Source of the DNA: CBDFGQ01 sp965247295
GTDB taxonomy: Bacteria; Chloroflexota; Dehalococcoidia; Lucifugimonadales; JAGWBF01
Direction: 5' to 3'
Length of the DNA: 64,000 bases
Assembly (NCBI GenBank): GCA_965247295.1
Contig: CBDFGQ010000005.1
Span: 295,740 to 359,739 of the forward strand
Notes under the pieces: generated by a model
The model's database searches: none
What the model was told of the DNA's origin: nothing
What the model saw: only the letters and a program-made list of their open reading frames with translations
Part shown: positions 1 through 8,152 of the stretch, piece after piece
How positions within the stretch are numbered: the stretch's first letter is position 1
Layout of the letters: each line of letters opens with the position of its first letter
Translations under genes and position numbers: made by a program

Positions 1-612
1 TCAAGGCCACCACCGACTCCGGGCACAGACTACCGGTTGCGGATAACATATTGGGCCAGCAGTTCAAGGTCTGGAGGCCGAACACTGTGTGGGTGAGTGA
101 CATCACCTATATACCGACCGATGAGGGCTGGCTATATCTGGCGGGCCACAAGGACCTGTTCACCGGAGAGATTGTGGGCTATGCCATGGGAGAGCGGATG
201 ACCAAGAACCTGGTTAGTCAGTCTCTATTGCGGGCGCTGAGAGCCAAACGTCCAGCGAGGGGCCTGATGCATCACTCTGACCGAGGCAGTCAGTATTGCT
301 CCCAGGAATACAGAGGTTTTCTCGAGCGGTCTGGCCTGCGATCTTCCATGAGCGGGAAGGGGAACTGCTTTGATAATGCTCCGATGGAGAGCTTCTGGGC
401 CACACTCAAGCAGGAGTTGGTCCACCACCGTCATTACAGAAGCAGGCAGGAGGCAGCTCGAGAGATCACGGAATATATCGAGCTCTTCTATAACCGCCAG
501 CGCCGCCAGGCCAGGCTGGGGTTCCTGTCACCCGCGGCGTATGAGCAGAGATTCTATGCCGGACTACCAGCAGCATGAAAGGTTTGGTGTCCACTATTTA
601 CGTCCGACCTCA
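1..612 (+). mobile_element. IS3-family insertion sequence, copy A (5' part outside window)
   Basis: The first 612 bases match, on the opposite strand, the complete element at 13702-14973. The element ends after the bases CCGACCTCA at 604-612, where copy A and copy B diverge (AGGGAC here, CCCCAAG in the other copy). The terminal inverted repeat TGAGGTCGGACG, followed by the TGGACACCAAA block, is seen in full in copy B. The right end of this copy lies inside the GAF domain of a histidine kinase gene, so the insertion has cut that gene. Confidence 0.9.
3..578 (+). CDS. IS3-family transposase OrfB, C-terminal part (partial)
   Basis: This is the integrase-core (rve, DDE) transposase of an IS3-family element and catalyses strand transfer. 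It is open to the window edge; codons before the first possible in-window start at 51 still match the residues of the full copy at 13736-14599, so the true start lies outside. Visible catalytic blocks are WVSDITYI (first Asp), HHSDRGSQY (second Asp) and NAPMESFW (Glu). The 175 residues after position 51 look identical to copy B, which implies recent transposition or gene conversion. It ends 34 bases before the IS end. Confidence 0.93.
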   Translation, partial: KATTDSGHRLPVADNILGQQFKVWRPNTVWVSDITYIPTDEGWLYLAGHKDLFTGEIVGYAMGERMTKNLVSQSLLRALRAKRPARGLMHHSDRGSQYCSQEYRGFLERSGLRSSMSGKGNCFDNAPMESFWATLKQELVHHRHYRSRQEAAREITEYIELFYNRQRRQARLGFLSPAAYEQRFYAGLPAA

Positions 613-2075
613 AGGGACCACATGCAACTTGCGACTGGCCTACGGTTCGCCGAAAGAAATCGCTGGCCTGATTCAGCAGAAGGCCGTTCCAGTTAACGGC
701 ACGCCCTCTGGCCACGTTATGACGACGGAGCATACCTTAACGATCGGGGACATCGCTGCGGAAACCAGGTTTCCGATACCTGACCCGCTGGCCCAGGATG
801 ACATGAAGAGCCTGGTGTTGACCCCCCTCATGGACCAGGGGAAGGCCATCGGAACCATCGGCCTTTTCAGCCAGCGCTCCCACGCCTATGGGAACAAGGA
901 CCGGCACATACTGGAGACGGTGGCAACCCAAATCGGCCCGGCCGTACTCAACGCCCGACGCTTCCGGGAGTTCAGACACCTGGCAATGGCCCTGGAGTCC
1001 GTAGGCGACGCCGTTATCTCGTTAGATTCCGCCGGAACTGTGGAGTACGTTAACTGCGCGGCCCAGGAGATCCTCGGTTACGCGGCTCCTGATCTTGTCG
1101 GGAATTCGCTCAGCATCCTCTGCCCTGGAGTTGTTGGTGACCGGGAAAGTCTCCCCCACATGTTGAAGGACATGGCGAGATGCGGGGGGACCCGGAGGGG
1201 CCAGGTCAGGTGGCTGACGAAGAGCGGTCGTGACCTGGACCTGCAGTTGACGTGCACGCCCGTCACTGACCGTGAAGAGGGGGCTATGAGCTTCGTGGTG
1301 GTGGCCACGTGACATCACTGAACAAGGGTGGCTGGAAGCCTCGATGCTTAAAGCCACTGAGATCGAGGTATTGCAGAGGATTGACCACTTCAGGAAGGAG
1401 CTTGTCGCCACCGTTTCCCACGAGCTCCGCAATCCCCTGGCATCCATAAAGGGATACATAAGTACCCTGCTCCAGTCTGACGTGAAATGGGAGCCAGAGG
1501 TACAACGGGAGTTCCTGGCCATCGCCGACCGGGAAGCGGACCGGCTGAACCGCTTGGTTGGTGACCTTCTCACCGTGTCCCAGCTGGAGGCGGGCGTCCT
1601 GAGACTCGAGCGGGAACGGACCGACCTGGCCGCCCTGCTCAGCGACGTGGAATGCCATCTGGGGCCCGTCACTTCCAGGCATGGGCTGAATGTCGAGGTC
1701 CAGGGCAACTTACCTCCCGTCCTCGTCGACAGGCAGCGGGTAGTCCAGGTAATTAGTAACTTGGTCAGCAACGCGGCCAAATACTCTGAACCTGGAACAC
1801 GGATTACTATCGGAGCTGCCGGCAACCTAGATCAGGTCGTGGTCACGGTTAGCGACGAGGGGAGCGGGATACACAAGGACCGCCTGGAGCTGGTCTTCCA
1901 ACCCTTCTGCCGTGGTGAGGGCTCCTCTGCCTGCACCAGCTCGGGATTCGGGTTGGGCCTCTCCATCTGCCGCAGTTTGATAGAGGCACATGGCGGTAAG
2001 ATCTGGGTCGATAGCGAGCCGGGCAAGGGCTCCACGTTCTCATTCACCTTGCCCGCAGTCCAACAGGTGGGTTAG
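613..2075 (+). pseudogene. Hybrid sensor histidine kinase (GAF-PAS-HisKA-HATPase), IS-truncated and frameshifted
   Basis: The remaining part of a sensor kinase. A GAF domain is cut at its N-terminus by the IS ending at 612. A PAS domain follows (DSAGTVEYVN, ILGY), then HisKA with the phospho-acceptor box VSHELRNP near 1413-1436, and a HATPase_c domain (N box SNLVSNAAKYS, G boxes DEGSGI and GFGLGLSI). Reading from 575, where an ATG lies inside the IS end, the frame runs GAF-PAS and stops at 1310-1312. Dropping one base (G1309) restores the classic PAS ending ATDITEQ and joins it to the kinase half starting near 1317. The kinase half alone (from ATG 1344) could still be translated as a 243-residue soluble HisKA-HATPase. 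The gene is followed within 4 bases by receiver genes, so it was the sensor of this operon. The single-base frameshift could be a sequencing error; the IS cut is not. Confidence 0.85.
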
Positions 2076-2078
2076 CTC

Positions 2079-2453
2079 ATGCCCAAGGTTCTAATAGCGG
2101 AAGACCAGCCAGAGATCCGCAGACTATTGGTCGTTAACCTTCTCGCACGGCGTTATGAAGTGATGGAAGCCTCGGACGGCCAGGAGTGCCTTGCAATGAT
2201 CGAACAGGGAAAGCCGGACATCATCCTGCTGGACCTGACCATGCCAGTGCTGTCCGGCTGGGCCGTGCTCGAGGCTTTACAACGTAGGGCCGTGCTGTCC
2301 GATGCCCGTGTCATTGTGCTGACGGGATGGGATGACAACGAAATTCGGGTTCAAGCACGATGCCTTGGCGCCACCGACGCTCTGGTTAAGCCCTTCGGAG
2401 TTGACGAATTGGTTCTTACTATAGAGATGGCCTTGTCGGAGGTTGGGCAGTGA
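2079..2453 (+). CDS. Single-domain response regulator (CheY-like receiver)
   Basis: A 124-residue stand-alone receiver domain. The acidic pair AED near residues 7-9, the phospho-acceptor Asp in LLDLTMP near residue 51, the Thr in VLTGW and the Lys in VKPFG give the full receiver active site. It has no output domain, so it probably relays phosphate or acts by protein contact. It starts 3 bases after the kinase stop and overlaps the next regulator by 4 bases (GTGA), so the three genes form one transcript. It is the only intact member of the locus. Confidence 0.88.
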   Translation: MPKVLIAEDQPEIRRLLVVNLLARRYEVMEASDGQECLAMIEQGKPDIILLDLTMPVLSGWAVLEALQRRAVLSDARVIVLTGWDDNEIRVQARCLGATDALVKPFGVDELVLTIEMALSEVGQ

Positions 2454-3212
2454 CCGGAAAAAAGATATTCGTAGTGGACGACGACCCAGGTATCCTGAGG
2501 TTGGTCGCCGCAAACCTGGAGGCAAGGGGCTTCGAGGCCTTGACCTTTAGTAGCGGCACACCGGCGTTGACCAAGCTGGACGTCACCACCCCTGACCTGA
2601 TAATCCTCGACATCCTGCTGCCGGGGATAGATGGCATCGAGCTGGTACGCCGAATCCGTGGGACATCCCGGGTGCCCATGTGGGACATCCCGGGTGCCCA
2701 TAATGATGATCAGCGCCAAAGAAGAGGTGGACTCCAAGCTGGAAGCCCTAGACATGGGGGCAGACGATTACCTAACCAAGCCCTTCAGCGTAGAGGAACT
2801 TTTGGCCAGGGTGCGCGCCATACTCCGCCGGTCCAACGGCTCAAGCGGAGGCCCCGTGGCCCGCACCTATCACTGTGGCGACCTGTTGGTGGATCTGGAT
2901 ACGCCAGAAGTGCTGCGGACCGGGGAGAGGGTAAGGCTCAGCAACCGGGAGTGGGGCGTGCTCCGCACCCTCGTAAAGTACGTGGGCAAGGTGGTGACCC
3001 ACAGGATGCTGCTCCAGCAAGCCTGGGGACCCGAATATGGGGATGAACGAGACTACATCAGGACCTACGTCACCCGGCTCAGAAAAAAACTTGAGTCCGA
3101 GCCCGCGTCCCCCAGATATATCCTCACGGAGAGGGGCATTGGGTATCGCCTCGTCAGTCCCAACACCGCCATCGACCATTCGGGCAGCGCCCGCCGACCC
3201 TCACTGTATTAG
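2450..3212 (+). pseudogene. OmpR/PhoB-family response regulator disrupted by a 22-bp tandem duplication
   Basis: The 5' part (GTG start at 2450, overlapping the previous stop) encodes a receiver with VVDDDPG and ILDILLPG. The 3' part, one frame over, encodes the end of the receiver (MGADDYLTKPF) and a winged-helix DNA-binding domain (RLSNREWGVLRTL, RDYIRTYVTRLRKKLE, RGIGYRL). The frame is lost at an exact tandem duplication of 22 bp (2658-2679 and 2680-2701). Removing one unit restores RGTSRVPIMMISA and a normal 246-residue regulator. As written, translation gives a receiver fragment with an out-of-frame tail and no DNA-binding domain. The duplication could collapse by slippage, so a switchable state is conceivable. 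Confidence 0.88.
2658..2701 (+). repeat. 22-bp perfect tandem duplication inside the response regulator gene
   Basis: Two adjacent identical 22-base units (2658-2679, 2680-2701), each beginning GTGGGACATCCC and ending GTGCCCAT. Twenty-two is not a multiple of three, so the second unit shifts the downstream half of the regulator by one frame. Confidence 0.95.
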
Positions 3213-3351
3213 CCCTCGGCCCCGTCCTCTCAAGGCACCTTGAGCACATCGCCAGCGCTCTACGTTGGCTGGTCCACCGTGCTCCCCATAGCCCATTCCA
3301 TGCGGCCCCACACCCTGAGCTCCAATGTGAACCTCAGCCCACGGCATGCGC

Positions 3352-3357
3352 TATAAT
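3352..3357 (+). promoter_or_regulatory. -10 element (TATAAT) upstream of the alpha/beta hydrolase
   Basis: A consensus TATAAT lies 28 bases before the ATG at 3385, in a 170-base non-coding stretch (3213-3384). Only weak -35 similarity is visible (around 3328-3334). The expected transcription start near 3364 lies after the upstream in-frame ATG at 3346, which supports 3385 as the real start of the next gene. Confidence 0.5.
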
Positions 3358-3384
3358 GGCGGAAGCACGTCAGGGAGGGCGCCG

Positions 3385-4254
3385 ATGCCCAAGGCACGAA
3401 TCAATGGGATTAGCATTTACTATGAGGTCACGGGGCACGGATTCCCGCTGGTCTTGTGTCACGAGTTTGCCGGCGCCTACGAGAGCTGGGACCCTCAGGT
3501 CAGGTACTTCTCCAGGCGCTATCGAGTAATAACATACAACGCCAGAGGTTACCCTCCCTCCGACGTCCCCGATGATCCCGCTGCCTACTCCCAGGAGCAC
3601 GCTGTGCAGGACCTATACGGGCTGCTTCAGTACTTGGAGATCCGGCAGGCACACATAGGTGGCTTCTCCATGGGAGGGAACGTGGCCCTCAACTTCGGCC
3701 TGGCCCACCCCCAAATGGCCCGGTCGCTTATCGTGGCGGGCACGGGCTCCGGCTCCACCAACGGGGAGCGATTCCAGAAGGATGGCACGGAGGTAGCCAG
3801 GCGACTGGATCAGGATGGCATGGGGCCAGTGGCCGAACTGTATGCACGCGGCCCCACCAGGGTCCAGTTCCAAAGAAAGGACCCCAAGGGTTGGGAGGAG
3901 TTCAGGAGGGGCCTCGCCGGCCACTCGGCCACGGGCTCGGCAAACACCTTCCGAGGAATCATACTGAGGCGCCCCTCTATCCTTTCACTGGGACAGAAGC
4001 TCAGCGCCCTGGACGTGCCCACGCTCATCATGATCGGAGATGAGGACGACCCATGCATCGAGCCCGCCATCTTCATGAAGAGCCACATTCCCAGGTCGGG
4101 CCTGGTCATCCTTCCCCAGTGCGGCCACACCATCAACCTGGAGGAGCCGGAGCTGTTCAACCGGGCTATGCTGGACTTCCTTATTGCGGTGGAGTCCGAA
4201 AAATGGGCGCGGCGGGAGGCAGTGGGCGAAGTGGGAACCCTACTGCCGCGGTAG
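3385..4254 (+). CDS. Alpha/beta-fold hydrolase
   Basis: A 289-residue cytoplasmic alpha/beta hydrolase of the fold seen in haloperoxidase/esterase-like enzymes. The nucleophile elbow GFSMGG places the Ser at about residue 95. The acid is likely in IGDEDDP and the base His in QCGHTINLE. The oxyanion-loop equivalent is CHEFAG near residue 28, where many relatives have HG. ATG 3385 is chosen over 3346 because it follows a GGGAGGG ribosome site and the predicted transcription start lies between the two. It sits 47 bases before an amidohydrolase on the same strand, suggesting a joint hydrolytic pathway. The substrate cannot be told. Confidence 0.85.
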   Translation: MPKARINGISIYYEVTGHGFPLVLCHEFAGAYESWDPQVRYFSRRYRVITYNARGYPPSDVPDDPAAYSQEHAVQDLYGLLQYLEIRQAHIGGFSMGGNVALNFGLAHPQMARSLIVAGTGSGSTNGERFQKDGTEVARRLDQDGMGPVAELYARGPTRVQFQRKDPKGWEEFRRGLAGHSATGSANTFRGIILRRPSILSLGQKLSALDVPTLIMIGDEDDPCIEPAIFMKSHIPRSGLVILPQCGHTINLEEPELFNRAMLDFLIAVESEKWARREAVGEVGTLLPR

Positions 4255-4301
4255 GCAGCGCCCAGCAGGACCGCGGCATACCGAAATATCGGGAGTTGTC
4301 A

Positions 4302-5558
4302 GTGATAGTTGATGCCAACGCGCCGGTTAAAGTACTTCAAGCGGACCGACTAATTGACGGTCGTGCTGGACCCGTCCAACATGACATGGCCGTGGTGCTG
4401 GCAGGGAACCGGATTAAGGAGGTGTTACCCAAGGAGCGGCTGGTCATCCCAGAGGGAGATTCCTGGGAGGTACACAGTTTCCCTGGAGGGACACTCCTTC
4501 CCGGCCTTATCGACTGCCATACCCACACAAACATGCCCGGAAACGGTCGCCGTGGTGAAGAAGTCATCCCCGATGGAGACGATATCAGGCTGTTGCGGTC
4601 GGCCCGAAACGCCCGCATAGCGCTGGAGTCAGGGGTGACCACCATGTGCGATAACGGCGCATGGAACGACACGGCCTTCTCACTGAAGGAAGGTACAGAG
4701 CGGGGAGTGGTAAAGGGCCCGCGCATGCTGGTGTGCGGCCGGCCCATTACCATCACAGGGGGCCACTGCTGGTTCATGGGGTCGGAGGCAGATGGTGTAG
4801 ACGGCGTACGAAGGATGACTCGCCAGCTGATTAAACGGGGCGCGGATTTTATCAAAGTCATGGCCACCGGTGGCAGTACCCAGACCAGTAATCCCTACCG
4901 GCCCGCATACAGCGTTGAGGAGCTGAGGACCATCGCCGATGAGGGCCACAGGCACGACAAGCCCGTTACCGCCCACTGCCGTTGCATTCAGGGCATGAGC
5001 AACGTCCTTGAAGCCGGCTACGATGTGATTATTCATGGGTTCTTCGCCGGAGAGGACGCAGTCAGGAAATTCGATCCCAAAGTCGCCGACCGAATGGCCG
5101 AACAGGCCGTGTGGGTGAACCCCACTCTCCACATAGGCAGGGCTTCGCTCTGGCAGCTGCGCCGGAAGAAGGAGACCGAAGGACTCTCCCCAGAGGAGAA
5201 CGTTAGACACAGTAACTCGGAAAGGGGCTACCAGCAGAGCCTGAAGGAGGTCCACGCGCTTATCGAAGCAGGGGTGAAGCTTGTGGCCGGCTCCGACTGT
5301 GGCTGGGGAGTCTATCCATTCGGCCAGTTCGTCCGTGAGATAACCGCGATGGCGGAGGCCGGCCTATCGCCGATGGCAGCCATCCTGGCGGGTACCAGGA
5401 ACGGCGCCGATGCCCTGCACCTTCTGGACAAGGTGGGGACCGTGGAAGCCGGGAAGGAAGCGGACCTGCTGGTGGTAGATGGGGATCCGATGGTGGATAT
5501 CACCACCCTTGGCAACGTGCTGGCCGTTTTCAAGGGAGGCCAGAATGTCGGCCCTTGA
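4302..5558 (+). CDS. Metal-dependent amidohydrolase (imidazolonepropionase/prolidase-like)
   Basis: A 418-residue member of the amidohydrolase superfamily, which hydrolyses amide or ester bonds in small molecules using one or two metal ions. The metal set is visible: HTHT (His73, His75), a lysine likely to be carboxylated in FIKVMATGG (Lys185), His in TAHCR and IIHGF, and the catalytic Asp in GSDCGWG (Asp332). The C-terminal composite domain GKEADLLVVDGDP is typical of the family. GTG 4302 is preferred because a GGAG lies at 4291-4294; an in-frame TTG at 4296 is possible. It follows the hydrolase on the same strand and overlaps the next small gene by 14 bases. Confidence 0.88.
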   Translation: MIVDANAPVKVLQADRLIDGRAGPVQHDMAVVLAGNRIKEVLPKERLVIPEGDSWEVHSFPGGTLLPGLIDCHTHTNMPGNGRRGEEVIPDGDDIRLLRSARNARIALESGVTTMCDNGAWNDTAFSLKEGTERGVVKGPRMLVCGRPITITGGHCWFMGSEADGVDGVRRMTRQLIKRGADFIKVMATGGSTQTSNPYRPAYSVEELRTIADEGHRHDKPVTAHCRCIQGMSNVLEAGYDVIIHGFFAGEDAVRKFDPKVADRMAEQAVWVNPTLHIGRASLWQLRRKKETEGLSPEENVRHSNSERGYQQSLKEVHALIEAGVKLVAGSDCGWGVYPFGQFVREITAMAEAGLSPMAAILAGTRNGADALHLLDKVGTVEAGKEADLLVVDGDPMVDITTLGNVLAVFKGGQNVGP

Positions 5559-5781
5559 GCCGAAGCAACACTACGATCGGCCAGGTAAAGGACTGGAGGA
5601 CGAAGCGGCGGACCAACTGGTGATACAGTGCGCCATGTGCCGTCGTAACTATCCATCCGGTCTGACCGTTGGCGACCAGTCCTCCGGGGGGGACACGTCC
5701 CAGGTACAGGTCCACGAGTGCCCTTACTGTGGATTCACCGCCGCATACGGGGCCTCCGACTATCGGCACGGCGCTGAATAA
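5545..5781 (+). CDS. Small zinc-ribbon protein
   Basis: A 78-residue protein with two Cys pairs, CAMC (about residues 29-32) and CPYC (about 59-62), spaced as in a treble-clef or rubredoxin-like zinc ribbon. The start ATG at 5545 overlaps the end of the amidohydrolase, so translation is probably coupled. No catalytic motif is visible; a structural or regulatory zinc protein is the most that can be said. It is the last gene before the tRNA promoter. Confidence 0.7.
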   Translation: MSALEPKQHYDRPGKGLEDEAADQLVIQCAMCRRNYPSGLTVGDQSSGGDTSQVQVHECPYCGFTAAYGASDYRHGAE

Positions 5782-5807
5782 ATGGAGGCCGGTCGCAAGG
5801 TCCGCAC

Positions 5808-5836
5808 TTGCATCCCACTTTGCCGGTACCTATAAT
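5808..5836 (+). promoter_or_regulatory. Strong sigma-70 promoter of the tRNA cluster
   Basis: TTGCAT (5808-5813), exactly 17 bases, then TATAAT (5831-5836). It lies 25 bases before the first tRNA gene, as expected for a stable-RNA promoter. Confidence 0.8.
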
Positions 5837-5861
5837 TGAAGGTGATCCTAGGCAACCAAGG

Positions 5862-5937
5862 GGGCGTTTAGCTCAGCGGTTAGAGCGCCTCGTTCACACC
5901 GAGGAGGTCAGAGGTTCAAATCCTCTATCGCCCACCA
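5862..5937 (+). tRNA. tRNA-Val (anticodon CAC)
   Basis: A cloverleaf of 76 bases with the CCA encoded. Acceptor GGGCGTT/ATCGCCC has one internal T-T mismatch. D-stem GCTC/GAGC, anticodon stem CCTCG/CGAGG with loop TTCACAC, and T-stem AGAGG/CCTCT with loop TTCAAAT are all clear. It reads GTG codons and is the first gene of the cluster. Confidence 0.93.
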
Positions 5938-6011
5938 TACTTTATAGCTGGTGAGTAGCGAACCGGCGTACCGGTTGGCCGGTGTCGCGGTCTGGAGTTA
6001 CGTTAGAATAG

Positions 6012-6097
6012 GCCGAGGTGGCGGAACGGCAGACGCGCTACGTTCAGGGCGTAGTGCCCTTACGGGCGTGTGGGTTCAAATCCCACCCTCGGCACCA
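6012..6097 (+). tRNA. tRNA-Leu (anticodon CAG)
   Basis: An 86-base type II tRNA with a long variable arm. Acceptor GCCGAGG/CCTCGGC, anticodon loop TTCAGGG in the stem CTACG/CGTAG, and T-arm TGGGTTCAAATCCCA are present, with encoded CCA. It reads CTG. Confidence 0.93.
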
Positions 6098-6124
6098 TAT
6101 CTGGGCAGGTGAGATCGGCGGAAG

Positions 6125-6201
6125 GCGCTTGTAGCTCAGCTGGATAGAGCGCAGCCCTGCGGAGGCTGAGGCCGTGGGTTCGAGTCCCGCCAAGCGCGCC
6201 A
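6125..6201 (+). tRNA. tRNA-Arg (anticodon GCG)
   Basis: A 77-base cloverleaf. Acceptor GCGCTTG/CAAGCGC, D-stem GCTC/GAGC, anticodon stem CAGCC/GGCTG with loop CTGCGGA, T-stem GTGGG/CCCGC, discriminator G and encoded CCA. Most bacteria decode CGN with an ACG tRNA edited to inosine by TadA; a genomically encoded GCG anticodon is uncommon in bacteria and would read CGC/CGU without editing. Confidence 0.9.
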
Positions 6202-6267
6202 CACTATAGTCTACGGGTATGGAGCCGCGGTCCAGTTCCATCGTGCCCACCATTGAATGGGTATATT

Positions 6268-6344
6268 GGGCGGTTAGCTCAGTTGGTCAGAGCACCTGCT
6301 TTACACGCAGGGGGTCAGAGGTTCGAGTCCTCTACTGCCCACCA
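6268..6344 (+). tRNA. tRNA-Val (anticodon TAC)
   Basis: A 77-base cloverleaf with encoded CCA. Acceptor GGGCGGT closes with the CTGCCC strand, anticodon loop is TTTACAC in the stem CCTGC/GCAGG, and the T-arm is GAGGTTCGAGTCCTC. It reads GTA/GTG. It is the last tRNA before the integrase gene, so it is the likely attachment site of the island. Confidence 0.93.
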
Positions 6345-6390
6345 TAAAGCTAATTATAGCCCCTAACTTTAATTTCCAGCCCTTCCTGGG

Positions 6391-6418
6391 TTGACACACC
6401 GCTGGCACAGATGATAAC
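6391..6418 (+). promoter_or_regulatory. Candidate promoter of the integrase gene
   Basis: A consensus TTGACA (6391-6396) is followed after 16 bases by GATAAC (6413-6418). It lies between the tRNA-Val 3' end and the integrase ATG. Confidence 0.5.
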
Positions 6419-6454
6419 TTTAGCTCAACTTGTGCTAACCGGAGGGCCAGAACG

Positions 6455-7390
6455 ATGGTTCGACAGGCTGCCACGCGCACCATTCACCGAGTGCCCCTGT
6501 CCGTTACTCTGGAGGCGTTGCTCCCCAGCTTCCGCCGGACCTTGCTCGCCCAGAACAAGGCTCCCAGGACCCTTGAGACATATCTGGAGTCGCTAGACCA
6601 GTTTCAGAGGTTCCTGACCTCTCAGGGGATGCCTCAGAGTGTCGCCGATATTCGGCGGGACCACGTCGAGGCGTTCATAGCGCATCTGCTGGAACTGTGG
6701 AAGCCCGCGACCGCGTCGAACCGGTACAGGGGGCTCCAGGCCTTCTTCCGCTGGGCCGTCGAAGAGGGGGAAATCAAGCAGAGCCCCTTGGCGAACATGA
6801 GACCGCCAAACATCCCCGAAACTCCGCCCGCGATTCTGACACTCGACCAGATACGCCAGCTCCTGAAGGCCTGCGAGGGTAGAGGCCTCGAGGAGCGGCG
6901 GGACACAGCCGTAATCAGGCTGTTCTTCGATACCGGGATGAGGCGAGCCGAGCTGGCGGGTATAACGGTGGAGGACATCGACTTCGAGACCAACGTGGCC
7001 GTCGTAATGGGTAAGGGTCGTCGCCCCCGTCCCTGCCCTTTCGGTCGCAAAACGGCGCTGGCGCTCGACAGGTATCTAAGGATGCGGGCTGGTCACCGGG
7101 ATGCTGGCCGCCCAGAGCTGTGGCTGGGAATCTTCGGGCCCATGACCTCTAGCGGGGTCGCTCAGATGCTCGAGCGGCGGACTCAGCAAGCAGGGTTGGA
7201 GGGTATTCATGCCCACCTGTTTCGACATACCTATGCCCACCAGTGGCTAAGTGCAGGCGGTAACGAAGGGGACTTGATGCGACTGACGGGCTGGAAGTCG
7301 AGAGCGATGCTGAGTCGGTATGGCGCCAGCGCCGACGACGAACGGGCCCGCGAGGCTTACAAGATGCTCTCACCGGGAGACCGGCTTTAG
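6455..7390 (+). CDS. Tyrosine site-specific recombinase (integrase)
   Basis: A 311-residue phage/XerD-type recombinase that cuts and rejoins DNA through a 3'-phosphotyrosine link. An N-terminal SAM-like core-binding domain (about residues 20-100) is followed by the catalytic domain: first Arg in TGMRRAEL (163/164), Lys in MGKGRR, HLFRH (His/Arg), the GWKS box and the nucleophile Tyr in SRYGAS (289). The ATG follows GGAGGG at good spacing. Its position 110 bases after tRNA-Val is the usual arrangement for an integrative island that uses the tRNA 3' end as attB. It appears intact. Confidence 0.92.
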   Translation: MVRQAATRTIHRVPLSVTLEALLPSFRRTLLAQNKAPRTLETYLESLDQFQRFLTSQGMPQSVADIRRDHVEAFIAHLLELWKPATASNRYRGLQAFFRWAVEEGEIKQSPLANMRPPNIPETPPAILTLDQIRQLLKACEGRGLEERRDTAVIRLFFDTGMRRAELAGITVEDIDFETNVAVVMGKGRRPRPCPFGRKTALALDRYLRMRAGHRDAGRPELWLGIFGPMTSSGVAQMLERRTQQAGLEGIHAHLFRHTYAHQWLSAGGNEGDLMRLTGWKSRAMLSRYGASADDERAREAYKMLSPGDRL

Positions 7391-7556
7391 GTGTGGGGGG
7401 TACAGATTGGTCCAATCAGTGGGCGATTTGAAACAACCCCTTGGCGAGGTTCAATCGGACCGGAGTGCTCCCTCATTGACAGGTCATAAACTAGTCTCCC
7501 GCTTGCGAGCTAATGAGGCGCCGTGAAATTGAGGGCCAACCCCAAAACCTCGGCCT

Positions 7557-8060
7557 CTATTTTCTGCGGATTCGCTCCACTATCGAACGCTTCTCCTGCT
7601 CACTCAAACTTCCCCATGGAGGCGGGAAGCTGGGCACGTCGTTGTTCTCTTGTGCCCCACCCTGACTAACTTTCCCCTCTAGAGCCCGCCTCGCGGACTT
7701 GGTGCTTTCAAGCGTATTACTGGGCTCAGATCTGTTCGGTATGCCATCTGCCAGCTCGAGGCCCTTCTTTTTTGCCTCTATATAGGCATGATAGAATTCA
7801 GGGCCTTCACCGAAAGCTATCCACTCTTCTAAGTTTTCCATCTGCTCCCGAAGTGAAAGACGACGTACCTTAGATTCCCTATGCTCTTGTAGCATCCGGT
7901 CATAAGTTCTCCTCGATAAGTACAGTTCAGGAAAATTCTCATCCAACCTCCGAACTGCATCCTTGTAAGTTGGTCTGTCCTTCTCGTCTAAATAGTCAAA
8001 CACCACTTGCTGTACTTCGGGTTCCAGGCGAGAGCCAGCTTTTCGTGAGATTTTTCCCAT
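7557..8060 (-). CDS. Hypothetical protein, charged, helical
   Basis: A 167-residue protein on the minus strand, convergent with the integrase. ATG at 8060 is chosen because a GGAGAG lies just upstream; the longer upstream extension is Cys/His-rich and unlike the rest. The body is strongly charged and predicted helical (LEPEVQQVVFDYLDEKDRP, MENLEEWIAFGEG), and the C-terminus is basic. I do not recognise the family. Its place between integrase and an XRE-like regulator suggests island cargo or control. Confidence 0.5.
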   Translation of the reverse strand: MGKISRKAGSRLEPEVQQVVFDYLDEKDRPTYKDAVRRLDENFPELYLSRRTYDRMLQEHRESKVRRLSLREQMENLEEWIAFGEGPEFYHAYIEAKKKGLELADGIPNRSEPSNTLESTKSARRALEGKVSQGGAQENNDVPSFPPPWGSLSEQEKRSIVERIRRK

Positions 8061-8152
8061 ATTTACTCTCCAATGGCACTCATGGCAGTTCGCGTGACAG
8101 GTCCTCAGATTACGATTATATCGGAAGAGCCTCTTGTCGAAAAAGAGGCGCC

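Noticed and set aside
1305..1320. Selenocysteine recoding at the TGA that ends the GAF-PAS half of the kinase, given selA in the window
   Set aside because: Reading through TGA stays in the wrong frame and soon meets another TGA; only a frame change restores the PAS ending.
6201..6260. GCCCACCA at 6245-6252, like the 3' end of the Val tRNAs, between tRNA-Arg and tRNA-Val
   Set aside because: No T-arm or other stems precede it; could be a chance match or an old attachment scar, not enough to call.
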